64,000 nucleotides of DNA from Leptotrichia massiliensis. Its GTDB lineage: Bacteria; Fusobacteriota; Fusobacteriia; Fusobacteriales; Leptotrichiaceae. The position numbers and the translations under genes are program-made. Within the stretch, counting starts at the first letter, position 1. Each line of letters starts with the position of its first letter. Under the pieces are notes generated by a model. It made no database searches. It saw nothing but the letters and a program-made list of their open reading frames with translations, and was not told where the DNA came from. The stretch is taken from contig NZ_FNVZ01000005.1 of assembly GCF_900104625.1 (NCBI RefSeq), forward strand, positions 248,001-312,000. Direction: 5' to 3'. Shown here piece by piece: positions 28,573-37,890 of this stretch.

Positions 28573-29571
28573 ATGAGCATAAAAAAATTAAGAAAAAATA
28601 TCAATCAAGAATTTAAAATGAATAAATATGATCTTTTTGTAACCACAATAAATGAAATAGGAGATTTTTCATCAATATTTATTGAAATTTATTTTGATAA
28701 TATGGGATATGACAGTGATGAATATATAGGATTTAAAATAAATAGTGGCTGGAGTGATGATGATGAAACAGAAACTTATATTTCTCAATTTTGTTGGGGT
28801 ATAGAAAGTGAAGATAAAGAAATAAGAGTTTATTACACATATGAGGAATTTTTACATTATTTTTTAACTTATTATCTGGAAAATATACATTGTTATGCTA
28901 ATATGATAATGACTATAGAACAAGAATTTATAAATTATACTAAACATAGAGACTATGCTAAAAAATATGGTATAAAATTAAATACAAAAAAAATTTTTAA
29001 AAGAGATAAACTTAGAAATTTTTTATTGGACTATAATAATGAAGAAAATAAATATCTATATGGATTTATAAATTATCATAACGAATATATAAATTATTGG
29101 GATATAGACATATTGAAAAAATTTATGTCCTATTTAATGGGAAAAGATGTATTAAGAAAATTTTTGGAAGGAAAAAGAGAGTTTCAAATAGAAACAACAT
29201 ATTATTTTGGTTATAGAGGTTATGATAAAGGTTTTAATATTGAATTAGATGGAAATAGTGTATCAATAGACTATTACACGCAGTACAATAGGTTAGGAAA
29301 TTATTATAATGTAATTGATAAAACTGGAATAGCGTATAAAGAAAATACTAGGACAAATAAATATTTAGAAAATTTTGTTACAAAAGATGAAACTGATAAA
29401 TTTTTAAAAGAAAGATTTAAAGGGACAAGGGATAAAATGAATGTAGAAGTAGTATCAAAGCAAGATTTTGTTAAAGAACTCGAAATAATAGTAAATGCTT
29501 ATGAAGAAATTTATAACGATGATGAAATAAGAAGTGTGTTTGAAAAATTTAAGGAAGAATTAGGAGAATAA
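28573..29571 (+). CDS. Putative immunity-array protein, paralog A
   Basis: The 332-aa acidic, Tyr-rich soluble protein shares NKYDLFVTTINEIGDFSSIF, IRVYYTYEEFLHYFLTYYLEN and the C-terminal QDFVKELEIIVNAYEEIYND with the next gene. The EEFLHY segment weakly recalls CdiI-type ribonuclease immunity proteins, a resemblance I would not rely on. A decayed copy lies upstream at 27504, so the array expands and loses members by recombination. The ribosome-binding site is weak (AGGAAAA). Confidence 0.55.
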   Translation: MSIKKLRKNINQEFKMNKYDLFVTTINEIGDFSSIFIEIYFDNMGYDSDEYIGFKINSGWSDDDETETYISQFCWGIESEDKEIRVYYTYEEFLHYFLTYYLENIHCYANMIMTIEQEFINYTKHRDYAKKYGIKLNTKKIFKRDKLRNFLLDYNNEENKYLYGFINYHNEYINYWDIDILKKFMSYLMGKDVLRKFLEGKREFQIETTYYFGYRGYDKGFNIELDGNSVSIDYYTQYNRLGNYYNVIDKTGIAYKENTRTNKYLENFVTKDETDKFLKERFKGTRDKMNVEVVSKQDFVKELEIIVNAYEEIYNDDEIRSVFEKFKEELGE

Positions 29572-29599
29572 TTATAAAAAAATTAATAAGGGAAATAGA

Positions 29600-30544
29600 A
29601 TGAATGTATTTAAAAATAAGTTATCAAAAGTAAGAAAAAATCTTTTTAATAAAGTCACTGAAATAGGAACAACAGATTTAATAGATAAGAATAAGTATGA
29701 CTTATTGGTTTATACGATTGATGAAATAGGAAGTTTTGCTGATTTGCTAGATTATTCCTATAATGATAATAATGAGGAGCCATTTTTTTCCAATGAATTT
29801 TTGGGAATGGGATTAGTGAATTATTGGTATGAACTGGAAGAAGATGAAAAAGATTTGTATATTGTTCAATATTTTGATGATCAGGAAACAAGAGTTTATT
29901 ACAGCTATGAAGAACTGTTTCATTATATGTTTAGTTACTATTTGGAAAATATTTGTTGTTTTGCTGATACTTTGAATAGAATAGAAAATTCTTTTCAAAA
30001 ATATATTGAAGAAGTAAATAATAATAAAAAATATAAATTGAATTTAAATATAGAAAAAATTTTGAAAAGGGACAAGTTAAGAAAGTTTTTGATAGAGTAT
30101 AATTATGATATTCAAATTGAAAAGCGTATAAGTTATTTTAGTGTTAATATTGCGAAAAATTTTTTTTCATATTTAATAACTAAAAATATGTTATTGAAAT
30201 TTTTTAAAGGAAAAAGAACATTTATGAGAGTAAATGGTTATTTTAGTGGATTTGATAAAATTTTGGAAAGTTACACTGTAACTATTGAAAACAATGTAAA
30301 AATTGAATATTATAACCAATTTTTAGAAAACGATATAAATCTCTATTATTCCCAATACAGTGATTCTGAAAAGAAAAAATTTGAAATTTATAAAAATAAA
30401 AGAATAACTGCAAATATGGAAGAAATATCAAAGCAAGATTTTATTAAGGAACTGGAAATAATAGTAAATGCTTATGAAAAAATTTATAATGACAATGAAA
30501 TAAAAGAAATGTTTGAAAAATTTAAAGAAGAGTTAGGAGAATAA
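29600..30544 (+). CDS. Putative immunity-array protein, paralog B
   Basis: The 314-aa protein is clearly homologous to the preceding one over its whole length (KYDLLVYTIDEIGSFADLLD; VYYSYEELFHYMFSYYLENI; the closing ELEIIVNAYEKIYNDNEI..MFEKFKEELGE). It has a longer N-terminal basic segment. It starts 28 nt after paralog A and ends 2 nt before paralog C, so the three are almost certainly co-transcribed. The function is unknown; diversification of tandem copies is typical of orphan immunity genes. Confidence 0.55.
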   Translation: MNVFKNKLSKVRKNLFNKVTEIGTTDLIDKNKYDLLVYTIDEIGSFADLLDYSYNDNNEEPFFSNEFLGMGLVNYWYELEEDEKDLYIVQYFDDQETRVYYSYEELFHYMFSYYLENICCFADTLNRIENSFQKYIEEVNNNKKYKLNLNIEKILKRDKLRKFLIEYNYDIQIEKRISYFSVNIAKNFFSYLITKNMLLKFFKGKRTFMRVNGYFSGFDKILESYTVTIENNVKIEYYNQFLENDINLYYSQYSDSEKKKFEIYKNKRITANMEEISKQDFIKELEIIVNAYEKIYNDNEIKEMFEKFKEELGE

Positions 30545-30546
30545 TT

Positions 30547-30966
30547 ATGGAAAAATTGATAATAGAAGATTTTTATGAAAATTTAGGAATGAATAAACAT
30601 GATTTGTTTTTAATGGCAGTGGAGAAAAAAGAAAATTTTGTTAATATTGTTTCAAAAATATGTGATGAAACTGAGTTATATTTTTCAAATAAAAAGATAA
30701 GAATAAAAATTATTTGGAAAGAGGAAATATTAGAAAAGGCAGTGTATATAGTAACCGAGATAAAAGATGAAGTAATGAAGGTTTTTTATGCACATGAAGA
30801 ATTTTTTCATTATTTGTTAATTTATTGTTTGGAAAATATGGAAAATTTTGAAACTGAAAGAGAAGTTGTAGAAAAAGGTCTTGAAGATTATTACAATAAA
30901 ATAGATAAAGAAAGAAGGGAACCGCCTGTAATAGATTTAAAAAATTTATTTGATAGATTTCATTAA
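30547..30966 (+). CDS. Putative immunity-array protein, short paralog C
   Basis: The 139-aa product corresponds to the N-terminal part of paralogs A and B (MNKHDLFLMAVEKKENFVNI; KVFYAHEEFFHYLLIYCLEN). It ends after a short proline-containing tail (REPPVIDLKNLFDRF), lacking the C-terminal ~170 residues. The start overlaps the end region of paralog B with a shared AGGAG, implying translational coupling. It may be a functional short form or a truncated duplicate. Confidence 0.55.
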   Translation: MEKLIIEDFYENLGMNKHDLFLMAVEKKENFVNIVSKICDETELYFSNKKIRIKIIWKEEILEKAVYIVTEIKDEVMKVFYAHEEFFHYLLIYCLENMENFETEREVVEKGLEDYYNKIDKERREPPVIDLKNLFDRFH

Positions 30967-30981
30967 AAGTTGGAGGAAATT

Positions 30982-32244
30982 ATGAAAATAATAAAATTAA
31001 TGAAAATATATCCAGAAGACGATATAAGAGAAATATTTGTAGTAAAAAAAAATGAAGATGGAGAAGATGTTTTTTATAAGGATGGAGAACCTTTTACTGG
31101 ACATATTGAAATATACGGATATGAAGAAAGAATTCAAGTAAGAGGACAATTGAAAGATGGTAAAAGATATAAAAAAAATACACAATATTATCCAAATGGA
31201 CAAGAAAAAATAGAGGAATATTACTCAGAAAATGGTAAAAGAAATGGAACATACAAAATTTATTATGAAACAGGAATATTGCAAATAGATGGTTTTCTTG
31301 AAAATGATGAAAAAGCTGGGCATTGGAAATGGTATTATCCAACTGGTGTTATCAAAGAAGAGGGTAATTTTATAAATGGAGAAATGAAAGGTGCGTGGAA
31401 ACTTTATTATCCAGATGGAAATGTTGAAAGAGAGATAGAGCCACTTTTGGATGGAAATACAGAAATTTTAAAAGGTTATGATGAGAACAGGAACTTAATT
31501 TTTGAAGGATTTATGTATAATGGGAAAAAACATGGGAAATATTTAAGATATTATGATAGTGGTGAGTTAGAAGAGGAAGGAGAATATAAAGAGGGATTAT
31601 TAGAAAATGAGGTAAAAACATATGATAAAAATGGGAATTTAAGATATATAACAACTTATTCTAAAGATGAAGTTATAAAAAAATATGATGCTTATACTGA
31701 TATTACTAGATATTATGGAAATAATTTAGAAAACTTATCAGAAAAAGAAACCGAAGAACAAGAAAATAAAATATTAGATTCTCAAAATACTAAAACATCT
31801 GTACCGTCTAAGGAAACAAAACCAGAATTGACACAAGAACAAATTGATAAATTGGAAGCTGATAAGAAATTTACTGAAATACAAAACTGGCTAAGTACAG
31901 GTGAAGAAGGTTTTTTTGGGAGTGGAGTTTTGGGGCAGGGAAATGTATTTCCATTAAAAAAATTTATTGAAAGAATAGAGAATTTTGATGCTGATTTGAA
32001 AAAAAGGGTGTATGAGTATATAAAATGGTATTTGGAAAGTTATCTTGAAACGGTAACGTTTGAAACAAAAGGAAAATATGAAATAGAAGAGGCATTAAAA
32101 ATATTTAGTAATACAATGGGATTATCTATTCAAGATGAACATGTGAAAGAAAATGAGAAAACAAAGACAGAAGAAGAAAAGAAACTTACGCCACAACAGT
32201 TAAGAAAAAAATATTTTCTTAAAAGAATGAAAGAAGATAAATAG
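30982..32244 (+). CDS. MORN-variant repeats fused to a family X-like C-terminal domain
   Basis: TTGGAGG (30970-30976) places the start at ATG 30982. The N-terminal ~230 residues contain eight or so MORN-variant repeats (KAGHWKWYYPTGVIKEEGNF). After an acidic/Gln linker the C-terminal domain (~300-385: IQNWLSTG, NVFPLKKFIERIENFDADLKK, EEALKIFSNTMGL) matches the domain ending the family X proteins. It closes with the same tail (LTPQQLRKKYFLKRMK) as those at 40319 and 44121. The fusion connects the MORN proteins with family X and suggests a shared binding partner. The role is unknown. Confidence 0.7.
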   Translation: MKIIKLMKIYPEDDIREIFVVKKNEDGEDVFYKDGEPFTGHIEIYGYEERIQVRGQLKDGKRYKKNTQYYPNGQEKIEEYYSENGKRNGTYKIYYETGILQIDGFLENDEKAGHWKWYYPTGVIKEEGNFINGEMKGAWKLYYPDGNVEREIEPLLDGNTEILKGYDENRNLIFEGFMYNGKKHGKYLRYYDSGELEEEGEYKEGLLENEVKTYDKNGNLRYITTYSKDEVIKKYDAYTDITRYYGNNLENLSEKETEEQENKILDSQNTKTSVPSKETKPELTQEQIDKLEADKKFTEIQNWLSTGEEGFFGSGVLGQGNVFPLKKFIERIENFDADLKKRVYEYIKWYLESYLETVTFETKGKYEIEEALKIFSNTMGLSIQDEHVKENEKTKTEEEKKLTPQQLRKKYFLKRMKEDK

Positions 32245-32380
32245 AAATAAGAAAGTGTAGATGAATAGAAGAAATGAAGAGATGGGGAAAAGTAGATTTA
32301 TAAAATATTTGGAAAAAGTTTATTGTAGAGATTAGAGATAAGAGGAAAATTTTTAGAAAGAAGCAAGGGAGATGGAATGT

Positions 32381-33091
32381 ATGGAGAATAAAAAGCAGTA
32401 TCAGTATATTTGGAATGTTATTTATGAAATGTTTCAAAAGGGAGAAGATATAAATAAGATAAAATATGTGTTGTCAAAGCAGATTTCGCCATATATGGAG
32501 ATAAATGATAAAGATATAAATTATTTTGATGAAGAGATGGAGATAGAGATAAATCCGTTTTTAAGATTTAATAAGATTTTGTCAAATATTATTGATATAA
32601 ATATAAAAAAGGACTATGAGGAAGTTAGAAAGATAGTTTTTAATGTGATGGTGCATATACTTGCAAAACTTGATTTGTATGAGGGTATGAATAAAAAGAT
32701 TATAATAAACCGTAAAATAGTTAAGGATTTGGAAGAAGGAAAATATGGAGCCGAGATAAAGAATTTGATAAAAGAGTTTGGCAGAATAGAAAAAATAAAT
32801 ATTGCTAACACAATAAATGACATGTATAAACATTCAAACGGGATGTACGCTTTTGAGGAAATTATAAAGAGAATATATCCTGATTCGATAATATATAATA
32901 ATAAAGTTTCAGAAGATAAACTTGTTATCTATATTAATAGTCAAAAAAATGAAAAAAACAGGAAAAAATTTAAATTGCTTTCAAAATTATTTTTACCAAT
33001 GGGATTAAGAACAAAAGTTTACTGGGAACATCATTTTGGAGTAATAGGAATAGAAGAAACAATGACAATTGAATCATCATCAATTTTTTAA
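32381..33091 (+). CDS. Hypothetical protein, possible structural component
   Basis: AAGGGAG directly abuts ATG 32372, so the second in-frame ATG (32381, 9 nt away) is the more likely start. The ~236-aa protein is helical in the first two thirds. It ends in a segment with a beta-like pattern (FLPMGLRTKVYWEHHFGVIG) before a Thr/Ser-rich tail (ETMTIESSSIF). I do not recognise the family. It lies just upstream of the degenerate PP2C-like gene and the kinase, and could be a structural or adaptor component. The preceding ~130 bp (32245-32371) show no feature. Confidence 0.5.
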   Translation: MENKKQYQYIWNVIYEMFQKGEDINKIKYVLSKQISPYMEINDKDINYFDEEMEIEINPFLRFNKILSNIIDINIKKDYEEVRKIVFNVMVHILAKLDLYEGMNKKIIINRKIVKDLEEGKYGAEIKNLIKEFGRIEKINIANTINDMYKHSNGMYAFEEIIKRIYPDSIIYNNKVSEDKLVIYINSQKNEKNRKKFKLLSKLFLPMGLRTKVYWEHHFGVIGIEETMTIESSSIF

Positions 33092-33136
33092 ATTTAAAGA
33101 AGATTAATAGATAAAATGTAAAGGAAGGTAAATATT

Positions 33137-34321
33137 ATGCAAATAACAAAAACTAAATATTCAACATATTTTTTTAGGGAACATCACAATACGGATCAGG
33201 AGGAAAATACGTTTTCTGCGTTTATTCCAGAAGGGAAAAAAGGATTTTGGATATTAACTGAAGATGCTGAAAAGAAGGAAAATGTTGCAAAAATTGCAGT
33301 AATGGCTGTGGCTGAAGCATATTTTTCAAATAATAGCCTGTCAGAAGATAATATGACACATCTTCTTAATGTGGCAAATAAAGAGATAATTGAAAACAAA
33401 ATTAAGAGAAATATGGATTATTACAGTAAATTTTCAACATCAATAGTGGCTGCCGAAGACAATAAAATGATAGTTGGAAATATAGGAAATTCAAAAGTAA
33501 AAATTTTCCGTGATAATGAACTGATTGAAGAAATTGAGGGAGATACAATTGTAAGCCTTGATTTAAAAAAATATGATTATATATTATCGGGGACAGCCGA
33601 ATTTTGGGAAATCGTAAATGAAAATGAAATACTGGACATGTTTATAAGAAATAGCAGCCGTTTTAGTTTTGAAAGTGAATTGAGCCAGAAAGTAAATAGT
33701 ATAGAGGTACAGAGAAAAATTGAGATACCGTTTTTGTCTATTTTTATTGAAAATTTGGAAAAGGAAGAAGAGGAAGAATATACAGTAACTACTGTTGTGG
33801 AAAGAGTAAATCCACTTAATTACATACTTCCGATGTTAATAGCAGTATTTTTTGTCACAGCAGTGGGGAAGAGTATCTATAACAGTAGAATAGAAAAATC
33901 TAAAAAAGAAAAAGTGATTGTTCAGAAGCCATCTCAAAATCAACAATCAGAAAATATGGCAAAAATAAACACAACTGTTAAACCTGAAAATGTTCAACCA
34001 CAAATTCCTGCTCCAGTTGTAGAAGAAAAAGTGGAAGAAACAGCTGTATTACCGCCACAAAACGAAGAAGAAAAAGAAATTGAAAAATTGGAACAGGAAA
34101 ATCAAAGTAAGGCAGTGAAACTTCCAGAAATAAAAAGAGAAGCGAGAACATCTGTTAATCCTGTAAAAAAACAGCCAAAAAGAGAGAAAAATAATATAAA
34201 TTTAAAACCAAAACCAAAATCAAAATCTAGAACAGCAAGAAAATCATATGATTCGCTTGATGAGGAAATTAGACAGAATTGGAAAAAATTGGGAAGAGAT
34301 AATAACGGAAATATTATTTAA
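33137..34321 (+). CDS. Degenerate PP2C-like membrane protein (probable pseudophosphatase)
   Basis: The 394-aa product's N-terminal ~230 residues follow the PP2C-like region of the 16466 protein in order (GFWILTEDAEKKENVAKIAV; SIVAAEDNKMIVGNIGNSKV; DYILSGTAEFWEIV). The Asp-Gly metal-binding motif is lost: TEDAEKKEN replaces the canonical DGxGG. One transmembrane helix (~235-252) is followed by a Pro/Glu/Lys-rich tail with basic clusters. It probably binds rather than dephosphorylates. It stands immediately upstream of the Ser/Thr kinase gene, which suggests a sensor or scaffold role. AAGGAAGG precedes the ATG. Confidence 0.65.
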   Translation: MQITKTKYSTYFFREHHNTDQEENTFSAFIPEGKKGFWILTEDAEKKENVAKIAVMAVAEAYFSNNSLSEDNMTHLLNVANKEIIENKIKRNMDYYSKFSTSIVAAEDNKMIVGNIGNSKVKIFRDNELIEEIEGDTIVSLDLKKYDYILSGTAEFWEIVNENEILDMFIRNSSRFSFESELSQKVNSIEVQRKIEIPFLSIFIENLEKEEEEEYTVTTVVERVNPLNYILPMLIAVFFVTAVGKSIYNSRIEKSKKEKVIVQKPSQNQQSENMAKINTTVKPENVQPQIPAPVVEEKVEETAVLPPQNEEEKEIEKLEQENQSKAVKLPEIKREARTSVNPVKKQPKREKNNINLKPKPKSKSRTARKSYDSLDEEIRQNWKKLGRDNNGNII

Positions 34322-34337
34322 TCAGAATATTTTATTG

Positions 34338-34377
34338 TATAGCAATTTTAGTTTAAAATAAGAGCAGAAAGTTGATT
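34338..34377. repeat. Dispersed intergenic repeat, copy A
   Basis: The core TATAGCAATTTTAGTTTAAA continues into a GAG-rich part, and is repeated with few changes at 54837-54875. It lies in the gap before the kinase gene. On the reverse strand it contains TTTTAAACTAAAATTGC followed by TATACAAT, which resembles a promoter. Its role is unknown. Confidence 0.45.
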
Positions 34378-34426
34378 ATAAACTTGTTAATGAAATAGAA
34401 ATTTAATATTAGAAAAAGGAGTTTTT

Positions 34427-35290
34427 ATGAATTATTTGCCAATAAATTATAAGTTGAAAAATAAATATGAAGTAAAACAGGTAATTGCAGAAAGTGATTT
34501 TTCAAATGTATATTTAACATTTAACAAGAAAAAAAGATATGTTATAAAAGAATGTTTCCCTTCACAGCTAGTTATTAGGGGAGCGAATCAGGAAGTTTTT
34601 ACTAAAAAATATGAGGATAGATTAAAGGAAGTAAAGGAAAGTTTTGACAGGGAAGCGGAAATATTGGCTCATTTGCATAATGTGCTTGATTCAAACTCTA
34701 AAGGCAGAATAATTGAATTGTTTGATTATTTTGAGGAAAATAAAACAGTTTATATTGTCGAGGAATATTTTAATTTTCCAACATTAAAACAGTATATACT
34801 TAATGAAGAAAATGTGAAAGGTAAAGATATAAAAAAAATATATTTTGATATTTTAGATATATTTATAAAAATTCATAATGAAAAAATAATTCATAGGGAT
34901 GTAAAGCCTTCAAATATATTAATCAATAAGAAAAATAAAATAAAAATAATAGATTTTGGATCAAGCATATATTTTGAAGAAAAAAATGGAACATATATAA
35001 AAGTAACAGATGGATACTCTCCCCTTGAAATGTACTCATTAAAAGCTGAAAATGATGAAAGAACAGATATATATAGCCTTTCGGCATTACTATATTTTAT
35101 GATAACTAAAAAGAAACCAGATGAAGTATTAAAAAGATTCTATAATCCTGAATTGATTTTTGATGAAGATATAAGTGGGGATATAAGAAAATTTATTGAA
35201 AAGGGAATGGAAGTAGAGATAAAGGATAGATTTAACAATGTTGTTGAAATGAAATCGGAATTTGAAAAATTAGATTTTAAGGACATTTAG
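34427..35290 (+). CDS. Serine/threonine protein kinase (Hanks type)
   Basis: The compact 287-aa kinase domain has the invariant residues in order: Lys41 (VIKE), a helix-C Glu near 76, the catalytic loop HRDVKPSNI (Asp158, Asn163), DFG at 176-178, and the conserved Asp of DERTDIYSL. The Gly-rich loop is weak (IAESDFSNVY). No membrane segment or extra domain is present. In type VI systems a kinase of this kind phosphorylates an FHA-bound partner to trigger firing. Here two FHA proteins and two PP2C-like proteins are encoded nearby. The gene lies between the pseudophosphatase and spike 4, with AAAAGGAG before ATG 34427. Confidence 0.9.
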   Translation: MNYLPINYKLKNKYEVKQVIAESDFSNVYLTFNKKKRYVIKECFPSQLVIRGANQEVFTKKYEDRLKEVKESFDREAEILAHLHNVLDSNSKGRIIELFDYFEENKTVYIVEEYFNFPTLKQYILNEENVKGKDIKKIYFDILDIFIKIHNEKIIHRDVKPSNILINKKNKIKIIDFGSSIYFEEKNGTYIKVTDGYSPLEMYSLKAENDERTDIYSLSALLYFMITKKKPDEVLKRFYNPELIFDEDISGDIRKFIEKGMEVEIKDRFNNVVEMKSEFEKLDFKDI

Positions 35291-35335
35291 AAATGTATGG
35301 AAGAAAAATTTTTAAAGAGAAAGAAGTGATTGAAA

Positions 35336-37006
35336 ATGAACAATAATTTAAATAACCAAAATCCAGTAGAATTTTTTTCAGCAGAAAGAATAAAAATAGA
35401 AATTGATGGACATCAGATACTTTGGAGAGATATGAAACTTGAAATTGATTCAAGAATAGGGGAACATACGATTGGTAAAATAAAGTATATTGGTTCAGTA
35501 AGCCAGTTAAGTTTATACGATGCCTTGATAGACAGAAAAGGGGATAAGGAGATAAAAATACTAGGGAGAAGCAATATTGCTGATAATACTGGAAATTCAA
35601 CAGAAAAGATATTTCTGAATGGAGTAATAAAAGAACTTCAAATAAACGAAACGACAGCAGGAGCCTTGACAGTAGAAATTACAGCAATTTCAAAAAGTGT
35701 ACTTTTGGATAGAATACCAAGATACCGTTCATTTCAAGATCCAACATTAACTTATTCAGCGATAGCAGAGGAAATAAATGGAAATTACGGTACAAATGAT
35801 GGAAAAATTGTAAATGTTGGTGAAGATATGCAGGCATTACCAAGAATGACAATCCAGTATAACGAAACAGACTGGGAATACTTAAAGAGAATAGCGTCGT
35901 ATATAGGACAGCCAGTAATGGCATACTCAGATAAGGTATTTGTAGGATTTTTTAAAAATATGCCAGCATAGACACCGAACTTAAAGTATTCTCAATTTGG
36001 GAAAAGAACAAAAGAAGAGAGAACATATTTTAAAATAACAGGAACAGAAGTTTATCCAGTAGCAACACCAATAAAATTAAAGACTAGAAACAGAGTGTCA
36101 GGAGAAGAAGTGGAAAACGATTACTATGTTCTTGAGAATAAAATTTATAACGAAGGAAATATGTTAAAATGTGAATACATACTTGGAAAACAGACAGATT
36201 ATTTTGTAGATCCGATACCGCACGAAAAGATAAGAGGAGCAGTAATAGAAGCAAGAACAGTTCATATTGCAAGAACAGATGAAAGTAAAAGTAAACACGG
36301 AAGAAGCGAAGGAAGTTCGGATAATCTTGAGGGAAGAGCAATTGGAGTAAAACCGCTTAACAAATATATAGAGAAAACTGAAAATAATCAGAATGAAAAT
36401 ACAAAAGAAAAAGTCAAGACAAAAGATATTGCAGTTATGACATTAAATTTAACAGAAGGGCTTATGGATTTGGGAGAAAATGGGCAATCTTTTGAGGATA
36501 AGTATGCTGGGAAAAGTTATTTTCCATATGTAACTCCGTATAGCCAAACAAATACAGGATTTACACCAGCACCAGAAGTAAATGACAGAGTGGCACTTTA
36601 TTTTCCAAACGGAAATGAAACAAAGGCTTTTATAATAGGAGCTTTGAATAATGACGGGAATGGTAGGTTTACTGATGTGGCTAACAGAAATTATCATGTG
36701 GGAGATTCGGACTTTAATATGGTGCTTGCGACTAATAGTTTGTCAACAAGCGCGGCAAGTTCAATTTCACAGACTGCTAGCAGTATATCGGAAAGTGCAG
36801 ACAGTATTTCAGAGAATGCAGGAAGCATAAGCAACAGTGCTAAAAATTATTCTGAAACTGTGGAAGGGGTAAAATCCGTACTTGCACAGAATATTACCCA
36901 GACATCAACACAAAATACTACGATAACCTCTAACAATGACACGACAATAACTTCATCAGGAACATCAAAAGTTGCTGGTGGTGGAAAAGTATTGATAAAT
37001 GGATAA
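35336..37006 (+). pseudogene. VgrG/Pvc8-family spike, copy 4, interrupted by an in-frame stop
   Basis: The frame is intact over ~556 codons except for one TAG at 35969-35971 (codon 212). There the other copies have a Gln codon (MPSQTPN), so a single C-to-T change suffices. Before it lie RIPRYRSFQDPTLTYSAIA and IQYNETDWEYLKRIASYIGQ; after it the reading continues to KSYFPYVTPYSQTNTGFTPA and a copy-1-type tail (SASSISESADSISENAGSIS) ending in VLING. A TTG at 35330 also precedes ATG 35336. The gene is probably inactive unless the stop is suppressed. Downstream genes are intact. Confidence 0.85.
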
Positions 37007-37027
37007 AGGGGAAAAAGGAAATAAATT

Positions 37028-37867
37028 ATGATAGATGAAAAATATAGAAGAAATCCAGAGAATATAACGGATTTTTTGAAGAAGGAAAGGTTTAGATATA
37101 TCAAAATTTTTGAAAGATTGGTAAATGATAAACTGTATGAAGAATACGAGCAATGTGATTTTATTTTGGAAAAAATAGAGGAATTTACAGAGGAAGATGA
37201 AAAGTATCTAGTTTATCGGATAAAGGAAGAAGAAAATAAATATAATGTAGAATATTTAAAGGAGCGGATATTAGAAAACTTTATATTTGATGAATTATAT
37301 TTTTTAGTAAATCAGAAATTTGAACTATTGGAAATTTTGAATATTGATGAAATTATGGAAAAAATAGAAATTGTTCAGCAGGAGGTAATAAAAATTGAGA
37401 ATGTAAATTTAAAATTGAAATATCCAGATATGGAGAAGTATAAAAAACTGGTATCAGATGAGAACGTTTTTCTTGAATTTATAAAGAACTATAAATTTTA
37501 CAGCGTGTTCAAGAGCAATATTTTTGACAAGGAAAAGACAATATATGGAATAGGCTCAAAGTCTGTTCCTTTATCACTGCAAATAAAGCAAGAAAAAGGT
37601 GTTTATGTAATAAAAGGACATTTAAACTATGATAAAATGAGTAATTTAAGATTTCATAAATTTATAAATTCAGAATACAGAAGGGAATTTGAGAATCTAA
37701 AGATTGAGTATGGGAAATTGATGTTGCTGGATGATGTGAAGATTACGAGAAAAGTGGATAATATGATTAAAATATATGAAAAAGAAAATGAGTATAGATT
37801 AACAAGTGAGAATAGTCGAGATAGAATAATATATTTTAAAAGAGAGTTTTTAAAATGTTTAATTTAA
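37028..37867 (+). CDS. Hypothetical protein between spike 4 and its carrier
   Basis: The 279-aa soluble protein is rich in Glu/Lys/Tyr, mostly helical at the N-terminus (NITDFLKKERFRYIKIFERL), with no signal, membrane helix or motif known to me. It starts 21 nt after the spike 4 frame with AAAAGGAAA and ends 23 nt before the PAAR-like gene. Genes in this position in type VI islands often encode loading adaptors, which is a positional guess. Confidence 0.5.
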   Translation: MIDEKYRRNPENITDFLKKERFRYIKIFERLVNDKLYEEYEQCDFILEKIEEFTEEDEKYLVYRIKEEENKYNVEYLKERILENFIFDELYFLVNQKFELLEILNIDEIMEKIEIVQQEVIKIENVNLKLKYPDMEKYKKLVSDENVFLEFIKNYKFYSVFKSNIFDKEKTIYGIGSKSVPLSLQIKQEKGVYVIKGHLNYDKMSNLRFHKFINSEYRREFENLKIEYGKLMLLDDVKITRKVDNMIKIYEKENEYRLTSENSRDRIIYFKREFLKCLI

Positions 37868-37890
37868 ATTTTGAAATAAGAGGTGATTAG

